Origin: an uncultured beta proteobacterium | Lineage (GTDB): Bacteria > Pseudomonadota > Gammaproteobacteria > Burkholderiales > Burkholderiaceae_C | Reading direction: 5' to 3' | NCBI GenBank assembly: GCA_903845345.1 | Contig: CAIMXF010000467.1 | Location: 1 to 33,774, forward strand | DNA length: 33,774 nt | Part shown: positions 22,888-30,165 of the stretch, piece by piece | How positions within the stretch are numbered: the stretch's first letter is position 1 | Layout: every line of letters begins with the position of its first letter | Notes under the pieces: generated by a model | Database searches by the model: none | Seen by the model: only the letters and a program-made list of their open reading frames with translations | Told to the model about the DNA's origin: nothing | Program-made: the position numbers and the translations under genes

Positions 22888-24027
22888 TCAGCCCTTCCAG
22901 GTGAACGGAAACTTCACCTGCTTCCAGAACCCGTCGGGCACGTAGTCGCCGACCACGCCGTACTGCTTCGGCCACTTCTCCTGCGACGTCACCGCGGTGC
23001 CGAACAGGTAGTCGATGAACGCGAAGTGCGCGGCGTAGTTCCTGTCGATCGCCTCGGCGTCCTGCGCGTGGTGCCAGTGGTGGAAGTTGGGCGTGACCAC
23101 CACGTAGCGCAGCGGCCCGAGCCGCACGCTGACGTTGGCGTGGTTGAACACCGCCTGGAAGCCGACGATCACGATGTAGGTGTCGATCACGCCCTTGTCG
23201 AAGCCGAGCACGAAGATCGGCGCCAGCACCAGCGTGCGCGTGATGATCAGCTCGACGACGTGCTGGCGCGAACCGGCCAGCCAGTCCATGCTCTTGACGC
23301 TGTGGTGCACCGCGTGCAGCCGCCACAGCGCTGGCACCTCGTGGTACGCGCGGTGCGTGGCGTACTGCACCAGGTCGGCCACCAGCACGATCAGGAACAG
23401 CGCGACGGGGTAGGGCAGGTCGCGCACCCACGCCTGGATGCCGTCCTTGGCCGCCCAGCCGAACAGCTTGTGCACCAGCAGGTTGGTGGCCAGCAGCACG
23501 AAGCCGACGATCATGTGGTTGACGATGAAGTGCTGCGTGTCGACCTGCCACTCGGCGCGGAAGACCGGCTGCTCGCGGCGCAGCGCGAACAGCTTCTCGA
23601 TGAACACGAAGATCAGCGACGAGCCCAGCAGGTCGAGGATGAACCAGTCGAGGCCGATGTAGGGCGTGTGGTCGGCGAAGTTGTTGACCGGCACCTTGGC
23701 GCCGCCCAGCAAGGCCGATGCCGCGACCAGGAAGAACGCCGACGCCGCGAGCCAGCGCGTGCGCGCGAACAGGATGTTGTACAGCGAGATGCCGCCGGCC
23801 ACGACCATCGCCCAGTACATGATCAGCCGGATCACCGAGACGTCGTAGGACTTGCGCAGCTCCGGCGTGCTGAGGTACTGCGGGAAGTGGAACGCGAGCA
23901 CGCCCAGGAAGCACAGGATGCCCAGGATCAGCGCGACGACGCCGGAGCCCATGCCGAGTCCGCGCGGCAGCGGCCCGTGAGAATGCGCGAGCGTGTTGAG
24001 GTTGGCGATGGTCTTCGGTGTCTTCAT
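22888..24027 (-). CDS. Fatty acid hydroxylase / sterol desaturase superfamily membrane protein
   Basis: A 379-residue integral membrane di-iron oxygenase-type protein. The eight-histidine pattern is present: HRAYH (225-229), HAVHH (238-242) and HHWHH (316-320), with an additional 'FNHAN' (294-298). Around these are about seven hydrophobic segments, the first near 29-48. Bacterial members hydroxylate or desaturate lipids, carotenoids or hopanoids, or cleave ether lipids; I cannot pick a substrate. It is longer than the minimal ~270-residue members because of an N-terminal ~150-residue multi-pass region. It looks monocistronic, with no obvious ribosome binding site before the ATG at 24027. Confidence 0.88.
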   Translation of the reverse strand: MKTPKTIANLNTLAHSHGPLPRGLGMGSGVVALILGILCFLGVLAFHFPQYLSTPELRKSYDVSVIRLIMYWAMVVAGGISLYNILFARTRWLAASAFFLVAASALLGGAKVPVNNFADHTPYIGLDWFILDLLGSSLIFVFIEKLFALRREQPVFRAEWQVDTQHFIVNHMIVGFVLLATNLLVHKLFGWAAKDGIQAWVRDLPYPVALFLIVLVADLVQYATHRAYHEVPALWRLHAVHHSVKSMDWLAGSRQHVVELIITRTLVLAPIFVLGFDKGVIDTYIVIVGFQAVFNHANVSVRLGPLRYVVVTPNFHHWHHAQDAEAIDRNYAAHFAFIDYLFGTAVTSQEKWPKQYGVVGDYVPDGFWKQVKFPFTWKG

Positions 24028-24115
24028 CCGGGGCCTCGAGGTTCGGGGGCGCGCGGCGCGCGAGCCTGGATTGAAGCCGAAACGGCGGCGGCTGTCGCCC
24101 CTCTTGCGAGGGAAC

Positions 24116-24985
24116 TCAGGCCGCCGGCGGCTCGTTGTCGGCCAGCACCGTGCGAAATGCCACGGGCGACGTGATCTCGAAGGTGTCGACGAAGCCGAAC
24201 CACATCGACAGGAAATAGGTGATGCTGAGCATCATCTGGCCGGTGAGCGCGGCCAGCGAGATCGCCTCGAGGCCGAAGGCCATGGCCAGGAGCTGGCAGA
24301 TCGCGTCGAACGCGACGCCCACCACCATCCACCCGAGCAGGAACGCGGCGAATGCCGCCTTGGTGCGCCACAGCGCGACGACGCTGGAGAACAGCGACTG
24401 CGCCGCACCCTGCCGGCCCCAGACGACCAGCGCCGGCGCGTACCAGAGCGGGATCGACACCAGCGTCATGCCCACCATCATGAAGCGCACCGTCGACACG
24501 CTGGCCTCGCTGATCGGCGGCATCACCGGCGGCTTGCCGTCGACGGGCGGCGTCATGACCGCGTGCAGCCAGCGCCGCGTCTCGCCGCCGTCCATCGCGT
24601 CGGCGCAGGCAGCCAGCAGCACGACGGCCGCCACGTAGATCAGCATGATCACCAGCATGCTGCGCGCGACCTGCGGCGTGCTCGCGAACGGCGCCCGGAA
24701 CACGCCGGGCCTCAGCTTCACGTCGTCGAGCACGTCGGACGCCGCCTGCATGAAGCCCACCGTGACCAGCGGCAGCAGCGCGGCGATCGCCAGCAGCACG
24801 ATGGGCGACAGCGCCACGGCCAGCACCGTGACCACGAACAGGCACAGCGTGAAGAACAGCCACAGTCCGACGAAGCCCAGCGGCCGGCGCCAGAACGTGC
24901 GGAATCCGCGACGGATCCATTGCAGGCCGGCGGCGGGCGGCAGGTTCCGCAGCCGGATCGTGACGGATGCGGACGGGTCTCGCAT
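24116..24985 (-). CDS. BPSS1780-family membrane protein
   Basis: A 289-residue multi-pass membrane protein. The N terminus 'PPAAGLQWIRRGFRTFWRRP' (residues ~16-35) followed by a long double membrane segment (40-75) is the typical start of BPSS1780-family proteins, conserved in Betaproteobacteria and of unknown function. Further hydrophobic segments lie near 105-125, 170-195, 210-235 and 240-265. The ATG at 24985 is 5 nt after the thrB stop, so it is translationally coupled to thrB. That link suggests a role near threonine metabolism or simply operon convenience; the sequence does not tell. Confidence 0.8.
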   Translation of the reverse strand: MRDPSASVTIRLRNLPPAAGLQWIRRGFRTFWRRPLGFVGLWLFFTLCLFVVTVLAVALSPIVLLAIAALLPLVTVGFMQAASDVLDDVKLRPGVFRAPFASTPQVARSMLVIMLIYVAAVVLLAACADAMDGGETRRWLHAVMTPPVDGKPPVMPPISEASVSTVRFMMVGMTLVSIPLWYAPALVVWGRQGAAQSLFSSVVALWRTKAAFAAFLLGWMVVGVAFDAICQLLAMAFGLEAISLAALTGQMMLSITYFLSMWFGFVDTFEITSPVAFRTVLADNEPPAA

Positions 24986-24990
24986 CGTGC

Positions 24991-25959
24991 TCAGAGCGTC
25001 GGATGCCAGGGTTGCTCGATGCAGTCGACGAGCACGCGCTCGAAGTGCGTCGGATCCTTGGGCTTGAGCAATGCGGCCTCGCGCGGCAGGTGCCAGTCGG
25101 CCAGGCGCGACAGCCAGAAGCGCAGCGCGGCCGCGCGCCGCATGCCGGGCAGCGCGCGCAGTTCGGCCGGGCTCATCGGGCGATGCAGGTGGTAGGCGCG
25201 CAGCAGCGCCTCGGCGTGTTCGGGCTCGAGGCGGCCGGTGGCCAGGTCGACGCACCAGTCGTTGACGCAGACCGCCAGGTCGTAGACGTGGTGGTCGATG
25301 CCCGCGAAGTAGAAGTCGAACACGCCGGACAGCCGCGGCGCATCGGGCGCACCATCGAACAGCGCGTTGTCGCGGAACAGGTCGGCGTGCACCGGGCCGC
25401 GCGGCAGCGACTGCGTGCTGGCCGCGGCGTGGAAGCGCTGCTGGAAATCGAGCTCGTCGTCGAGGCGCTGCGCGCGCGTCGCGTCCACGTGCGGGCGCAC
25501 GACGGGCACGGTCTGCGCCCACCAGGCCAGGCCGCGCAGGTTGGGCTGCTGCGTCGGGAAGTCGAGCGCCGCGGTGTGCAGGTGCGCCAGCGTGACGCCC
25601 AGCAGCGAGCAGTGCGCCAGCATCGGCGCGTCGATGCTCTGTCCGGGCAGCAGGTTCACCAGCGCCGCCGGCTTGCCATGGATCGCGTGCAGGAAGTTGC
25701 CCGATGCGTCGGTGCGCGGCTCGGGCACGGGCAGGCCCTTGCGCGCGAGGTGCTGCATCAGGCCGAGATAGAACGGCAGCTGTTCGAAGCCGAGGCGCTC
25801 GAACACCGTCAGCACCCAGTCGCCCTGGTCGGAGTGCACGAAGTAGTTGGTGTTCTCGATGCCGCCCGCGCAGCCGCGCATCGAGGTGAGCGTGCCGGCG
25901 TCCAGCGTGCGCAGGAGGGCGGCCGCCGTGTCGACGTCGACTTCGGTATAGACGGCCAT
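24991..25959 (-). CDS. thrB: Homoserine kinase (ThrB2, APH-fold)
   Basis: A 322-residue kinase that phosphorylates homoserine in threonine biosynthesis. It belongs to the aminoglycoside-phosphotransferase-fold type, not the GHMP type of E. coli. 'GGIENTNYFV' (32-41) lies in the nucleotide-binding lobe. The catalytic loop is HADLFRDN (191-198, with Asp193 the catalytic base and Asn198 metal-binding), followed by the metal-binding 'FDFYFAG' (214-220). Length and these motifs match proteobacterial ThrB2. The ATG at 25959 starts the conserved 'MAVYTEVD'. It lies between the DUF2782 gene (68 nt upstream) and the BPSS1780 gene (5 nt downstream), the same polA-DUF2782-thrB neighbourhood known in Pseudomonas. 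Confidence 0.94.
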   Translation of the reverse strand: MAVYTEVDVDTAAALLRTLDAGTLTSMRGCAGGIENTNYFVHSDQGDWVLTVFERLGFEQLPFYLGLMQHLARKGLPVPEPRTDASGNFLHAIHGKPAALVNLLPGQSIDAPMLAHCSLLGVTLAHLHTAALDFPTQQPNLRGLAWWAQTVPVVRPHVDATRAQRLDDELDFQQRFHAAASTQSLPRGPVHADLFRDNALFDGAPDAPRLSGVFDFYFAGIDHHVYDLAVCVNDWCVDLATGRLEPEHAEALLRAYHLHRPMSPAELRALPGMRRAAALRFWLSRLADWHLPREAALLKPKDPTHFERVLVDCIEQPWHPTL

Positions 25960-26027
25960 CAGCAGGTCCGGTGAGGAGTGGCGCCGGCGCCGCGCGGCGC
26001 GGCCGCGGTCGGCATGCCGCGCACGGC

Positions 26028-26411
26028 TCAGAAGCCGAAGGAGAACAGGCGCTGGCCCGCGCCGTGGTCTTCGTCGGGCGCGCGGCTCGGGTCGCGCGGC
26101 TGGATCTCGTAGCTGTCGCCGGTGATCTTCGAGTGGACGACGATGCGCCTGGTGATGCCGCGCACGCGCGTCTCGTCGATCCGCACCTGCGAATCCTCGG
26201 TGACGATGTGCTCGATCTTCGCGTCCTTGCTCGACCCGGCCGGCGCCGTCTCGACCAGCGCGCCGGTGGCCGGATCGACCGCCGCTTCCGGAGCCGCGGG
26301 CGCCGGTGCCGGCTTGGGCGCGGGCGCCGGGCCGTGCTGCGCGAAAGCGGACGCGCCGGCCAGCGTGAGCAGGGCGGCGAAAGCGAAGGACGAGACGGTG
26401 CGGGCGGTCAT
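26028..26411 (-). CDS. DUF2782-like exported protein
   Basis: A 127-residue protein. Residues 1-24 form a signal peptide ('FAFAALLTLAGASAFA'). A Pro/Ala-rich stretch (27-45) follows, then a small beta domain, 'VRIDETRVRGITRRIVVHSK', resembling DUF2782, whose members are short periplasmic proteins encoded between polA and thrB in Pseudomonas. Location supports the assignment more than sequence does. The C terminus is Asp/Arg-rich with no membrane segment. It is divergent from polA with a 97-nt gap and heads the thrB operon. Confidence 0.75.
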   Translation of the reverse strand: MTARTVSSFAFAALLTLAGASAFAQHGPAPAPKPAPAPAAPEAAVDPATGALVETAPAGSSKDAKIEHIVTEDSQVRIDETRVRGITRRIVVHSKITGDSYEIQPRDPSRAPDEDHGAGQRLFSFGF

Positions 26412-26417
26412 GGAACC

Positions 26418-26423
26418 ATTCTA
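26418..26423 (-). promoter_or_regulatory. -10 element TAGAAT, 6 nt before DUF2782 ATG
   Basis: On the minus strand, TAGAAT then GGTTCC then ATG (26411). This would drive the DUF2782-thrB-BPSS1780 operon as a leaderless message. It lies 73 nt from the polA -10 element on the other strand, forming a compact divergent promoter pair. Confidence 0.5.
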
Positions 26424-26496
26424 AACGCTGGCGCCCCGGCGCGGCTTCGCCGGTTTCGAAGGGTTCCTGTCGAGCGCGACGGCGGCCGACGCCCGG

Positions 26497-26502
26497 CACA
26501 AT
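26497..26502 (+). promoter_or_regulatory. polA: -10-like CACAAT, 6 nt before polA ATG
   Basis: CACAAT, then six bases (GGCGGG), then ATG 26509. No -35 consensus is seen in the GC-rich sequence upstream. The GGCGGG is G-rich but immediately next to the ATG, so it is a poor ribosome binding site. Confidence 0.4.
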
Positions 26503-26508
26503 GGCGGG

Positions 26509-29283
26509 ATGATCGAGAAAACCCTGCTCCTGGTGGACGGCTCCAGCTATCTCTACCGTGCCTATCACGCGATGCCCGACCTGCGCGGCCCCGGCGGCGA
26601 GCCCACCGGGGCGATCCGCGGCATGGTGTCGATGATGAAGCTGCTGCGCGAGCAGATCGGCGCCGACTACGCGGCCTGCGTGTTCGACGCCAAGGGCAAG
26701 ACCTTCCGCGACGACTGGTATCCCGAATACAAGGCCAACCGGTCGTCGATGCCGGAAGACCTGGCGCGCCAGATCGAACCGATCCACGCGGTCGTCGCGA
26801 TGCTGGGCTGGCCCATCATCATGGTGCCGGGCATCGAGGCCGACGACGCGATCGGCACGCTCGCCCGCGCCGCGACCGCCGCCGGCTGGAAGACGGTGAT
26901 CTCGACCGGCGACAAGGACCTGGCGCAGCTGGTCGACGAGCACGTCACGCTGATCAACACGATGAGCAACGAGACGCTGGACGTGGCCGGCGTGCTGGCC
27001 AAGTTCGGCGTGCCGCCCGAGCGCATCATCGACTACCTGGCGCTGGTGGGCGACACCGTCGACAACGTGCCGGGCGTCAACAAGGTCGGCCCGAAGACGG
27101 CCGTCAAGTGGATCCAGGAACATGGCTCGCTCGACGCCATCATCGAGAAGGCGCACACCATCAAGGGCGCGGTCGGCGAGAACCTGCGCCAGGCGCTCGA
27201 ATGGCTGCCGATGGGGCGCAAGCTGGTCACCGTGGTCACCGACCACGACATGGCGCCGCACGTCGAGAGCTGGCCGGCGCTGGACGCGCTCGCGCTGCGT
27301 CCGGTCGACCATGAGCAGCTGCTCGAGTTCTACCAGCGCTACGGGTTCCGCGGCTGGCGCGAGGAGATCGAGAAGCAGCTGGGCGTGACGCCGCCCGCCA
27401 AGGTGACGGCGCCCGGCGCCAGCATGGGCCTGTTCGACGGCGAGCCCGAAGCGCCGGCCGCGCCGGCCCGGCCGCTCGAACGCCAGTACGACACCCTCTT
27501 CACCTTCGAGCAGCTCGACGCCTGGATCGCGAAGCTGCAGGCGGCCGAACTGTCGGCGCTCGACACCGAGACCGACTCGCTCGACGCGATGCGCGCGCGC
27601 ATCGTCGGCATCTCGTTCGCGGTCGAGCCGGGCAAGGCGGCCTACGTGCCGCTGCGCCACGACTACGCCGGCGCGCCCGACCAGCTGCCGTTCGACGAGG
27701 TGATCGCGCGACTGCGGCCCTGGCTCGAGAACCCGGCGGCGAAGAAGGTCGGCCAGCACATCAAGTACGACCACCACGTCTTCGCCAACATCGGCGTCAA
27801 CGTGCAGGGCTGGGCGCACGACACGCTGCTGGAAAGCTACGTGCTGGAGGCGCATCGTCCGCACGGCTTGTCCAGCCTGGCGCAACGCCACCTCGATCGC
27901 AAGGGCCTCGACTACGAGGACCTGTGCGGCAAGGGCGCCAAGCAGATCCCGTTCTCGCAGGTCGACATCGAACGTGCCGCGCTCTATTCCGGCGAGGACA
28001 GCGAGATGACGCTGCAGGTGCACCAGGTGCTTTACCCGCGCCTGGCCGCGAACCCCGGCATGAAGTTCGTCTACGAGCAGATCGAGATGCCCACCAGCGC
28101 CGCGCTGGGCCGCGTCGAGCGCCACGGCGTGCTGATCGACAGCGCGCGCCTGGCCGAGCAGTCGCGCGTGCTGGCCGAACGCATGATGGCGCTCGAGAAC
28201 GAGGCCTACGAGATCGCCGGCCAGCCGTTCAACCTCGGCTCGCCCAAGCAGATCGGCGAGATCCTGTTCGGCAAGCTGGGGCTGCCGGTGGCCAAGAAGA
28301 CGGCGTCGGGCGCGCCGTCCACCGACGAAAGCGTGCTGGAGAAGCTCGCGCTCGATTACCCGCTGCCGGCCAAGCTGCTCGAGCACCGCGGGCTGTCCAA
28401 GCTCAAGGGCACGTACACCGACAAATTGCCGCAGATGATCAACCCCGAGACCGGCCGCGTGCACACGCACTACGCGCAGGCGGTGGCGATCACGGGGCGG
28501 CTGTCCAGCAACGACCCGAACCTGCAGAACATCCCGATCCGCACGCCCGAGGGCCGGCGCGTGCGCGAGGCCTTCGTCGCGCCGCCGGGGCACGTGATCG
28601 TGTCGGCCGACTATTCGCAGATCGAGCTGCGGCTGATGGCCCACATCAGCCAGGATCCGGGGCTGCTGCGCGCGTTCAACGACGGCCTGGACGTGCACCG
28701 CGCGACCGCGGCCGAGGTGTTCAACCTCGCCACCGAGGAGGTCACCAGCGAGCAGCGCCGCTACGCGAAGACGATCAACTTCGGGCTGATCTACGGCATG
28801 GGCGCGTTCGGGCTGTCGCAATCGCTGGGCATCGAGCAGAAGGCGGCGCGCGACTACATCGACCGCTACTTCGCGCGCTTCGCGGGCGTCAAGCGCTACA
28901 TGGACGAGACCAAGGCCAGCGCCGCCGAGACCGGCTACGTCGAGACGCTGTTCGGCCGCCGCATCGAGCTGCCCGAGATCCGCGGCGGCAACGGCCCGCT
29001 GCGCGCCGGCGCCGAACGCCAGGCCATCAACGCGCCGATGCAGGGCACCGCGGCCGACCTGATCAAGCTGGCGATGCTGGCCGTGCAGAAGGCGCTCGAC
29101 GACGAAGGCAAGGCCACGCGCATGGTGATGCAGGTGCACGACGAACTCGTCTTCGAGGTGCCCGAGGCCGAGGTCGACTGGGTCCGGCACGAGATCCCGC
29201 GGCTGATGGCGGGCGTGGCGCAGCTGTCGGTACCGCTGATCGCCGAGGTCGGCGTCGGGTCGAACTGGGACGAGGCGCATTGA
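26509..29283 (+). CDS. polA: DNA polymerase I
   Basis: A 924-residue repair and Okazaki-fragment polymerase with all three domains. The 5'-3' exonuclease (1-290) includes 'GIEADDAIGTLA' and 'LVGDTVDNVPGVNKVGPKTA' (helix-hairpin-helix). The 3'-5' proofreading exonuclease (~320-515) keeps its metal ligands: Asp352/Glu354 in 'LDTETDSLD', the aspartate of 'HDTLLESYVL', and 'YSGED' near 500. In the polymerase domain, Asp701 in 'SADYSQIELRLMAHIS' (motif A), 'RRYAKTINFGLIYGMG' (motif B, O helix) and 'HDELVFEVP' with Asp878 (motif C) are all present. Length matches E. coli Pol I (928). After the stop, 29284-29476 holds no supported gene. Confidence 0.98.
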   Translation: MIEKTLLLVDGSSYLYRAYHAMPDLRGPGGEPTGAIRGMVSMMKLLREQIGADYAACVFDAKGKTFRDDWYPEYKANRSSMPEDLARQIEPIHAVVAMLGWPIIMVPGIEADDAIGTLARAATAAGWKTVISTGDKDLAQLVDEHVTLINTMSNETLDVAGVLAKFGVPPERIIDYLALVGDTVDNVPGVNKVGPKTAVKWIQEHGSLDAIIEKAHTIKGAVGENLRQALEWLPMGRKLVTVVTDHDMAPHVESWPALDALALRPVDHEQLLEFYQRYGFRGWREEIEKQLGVTPPAKVTAPGASMGLFDGEPEAPAAPARPLERQYDTLFTFEQLDAWIAKLQAAELSALDTETDSLDAMRARIVGISFAVEPGKAAYVPLRHDYAGAPDQLPFDEVIARLRPWLENPAAKKVGQHIKYDHHVFANIGVNVQGWAHDTLLESYVLEAHRPHGLSSLAQRHLDRKGLDYEDLCGKGAKQIPFSQVDIERAALYSGEDSEMTLQVHQVLYPRLAANPGMKFVYEQIEMPTSAALGRVERHGVLIDSARLAEQSRVLAERMMALENEAYEIAGQPFNLGSPKQIGEILFGKLGLPVAKKTASGAPSTDESVLEKLALDYPLPAKLLEHRGLSKLKGTYTDKLPQMINPETGRVHTHYAQAVAITGRLSSNDPNLQNIPIRTPEGRRVREAFVAPPGHVIVSADYSQIELRLMAHISQDPGLLRAFNDGLDVHRATAAEVFNLATEEVTSEQRRYAKTINFGLIYGMGAFGLSQSLGIEQKAARDYIDRYFARFAGVKRYMDETKASAAETGYVETLFGRRIELPEIRGGNGPLRAGAERQAINAPMQGTAADLIKLAMLAVQKALDDEGKATRMVMQVHDELVFEVPEAEVDWVRHEIPRLMAGVAQLSVPLIAEVGVGSNWDEAH

Positions 29284-29476
29284 GCGTCGTCAACGTCCGC
29301 GGGCGGCGTCTCGGCCGGTGCGCGCGGCTGGCGCTGCGCCGCGATGCTCGCGGGGCCGATGCCGGTGTTCGTCGGCTTCGACGTCGATTCGACGTTGCCG
29401 CGGGTCGTGAGGACGAGCGCCCTGGGCCGGCGCGTCGGCCTGGATCGCCGGGTTCCGGTGTCGAAGGAAAGCGGAC

Positions 29477-30052
29477 ATGAGTGAGGAATCGATGACGCGT
29501 GCCTTCGTTGGCGGACGCGCCCTGGCAGCGGCGCTGGTGCTCGGCGCGCTGTGCGCCGCTTGGGGCCTGGCGCGCCATCCCGGCTTCCAGCCCGCCTACG
29601 CGATCCGGGTGGCCGCGCCGATCCTGGCGCTGTTCGTCGGCGGCGGCTTCACGCAGCTCGTGGCGCGCGCGCGTTCGCGCATCGACGGCGAGCGCGAGGT
29701 CGATCGCGGCGGCAAGGCGCTGTTCATGGGTTTCGCGATGGTGGCGGCCACGCTCGTCGCATGGCTGCTGGTGTCGCAGGCCGTTCCGGCGGCATGGACG
29801 GCGATTGCCGGCGTGCCGGCCACCGAGCGGGGCCTGGTGTCGCACCGGGTGCCCGAGACGACCGACGCCGACTGTCGCTTCAGGCTGGTGGTGGCCAGCG
29901 CGGCGGCGGACAACGGCGCGGTGCCGCGACCCCTGGACGAATGCGTCGACGAGGCGGTCTGGAAGCCGGCGACCGAAGGCGGCGCGGTGACCTTGCAACT
30001 GGTGCGCAGCGCGCTCGGCGCCGAGTTGTTGGGCGTCGCCGCGGCGCACTGA
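29477..30052 (+). CDS. Hypothetical membrane protein
   Basis: A 191-residue protein not recognised as a known family. Three hydrophobic segments (about 13-30, 43-60 and 82-105) are followed by a ~75-residue soluble C terminus containing two cysteines ('DADCRFRLVV' and 'LDECVDEAVW') that could pair in the periplasm. Third-codon GC is as high as in neighbours, supporting real coding. AAGGAAA precedes the ATG at 29477 by about 6 nt. A 46-codon frame starting at 29344 overlaps its start, but I do not consider that coding. It lies between polA and ppk, with 113 nt before ppk. Confidence 0.65.
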   Translation: MSEESMTRAFVGGRALAAALVLGALCAAWGLARHPGFQPAYAIRVAAPILALFVGGGFTQLVARARSRIDGEREVDRGGKALFMGFAMVAATLVAWLLVSQAVPAAWTAIAGVPATERGLVSHRVPETTDADCRFRLVVASAAADNGAVPRPLDECVDEAVWKPATEGGAVTLQLVRSALGAELLGVAAAH

Positions 30053-30125
30053 CCGCCGGCCTTGTCACACCGGAACGGGGCGAATGACGGTACGCTGGTG
30101 CCGATCCGCGGGTAACCACGGACCC

Positions 30126-30143
30126 TTGTCGCGAGTCTGTCAT
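30126..30143 (+). promoter_or_regulatory. Candidate Pho box (PhoB site) before ppk
   Basis: CTGTCAT (30137-30143) is a perfect PhoB half-site. One 11-bp turn upstream is TTGTCGC (30126-30132), a weaker one, and one turn downstream is CATTCAT (30148-30154). Using the first two units as the box, the -10-like TAAACT starts 10 nt after its end, the standard spacing at PhoB-activated promoters. ppk is a known phosphate-starvation gene, which fits. Confidence 0.5.
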
Positions 30144-30153
30144 CAAACATTCA

Positions 30154-30159
30154 TAAACT
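30154..30159 (+). promoter_or_regulatory. ppk: -10-like TAAACT, 6 nt before ppk ATG
   Basis: TAAACT, then six bases (GAGGCG), then ATG 30166. The GAGG is only 2 nt from the ATG. Geometry matches the other start sites listed here and fits the spacing from the Pho box. Confidence 0.45.
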
Positions 30160-30165
30160 GAGGCG

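Noticed and set aside
24991-29280. 1429-codon open minus-strand frame over polA continuing into thrB
   Set aside because: Only the thrB part is real; the rest mirrors polA in antisense.
29344-29484. 46-codon frame between polA and the membrane protein, overlapping the latter's start
   Set aside because: No ribosome binding site, no homologous motif, and composition near random for this GC; not enough to call a gene.
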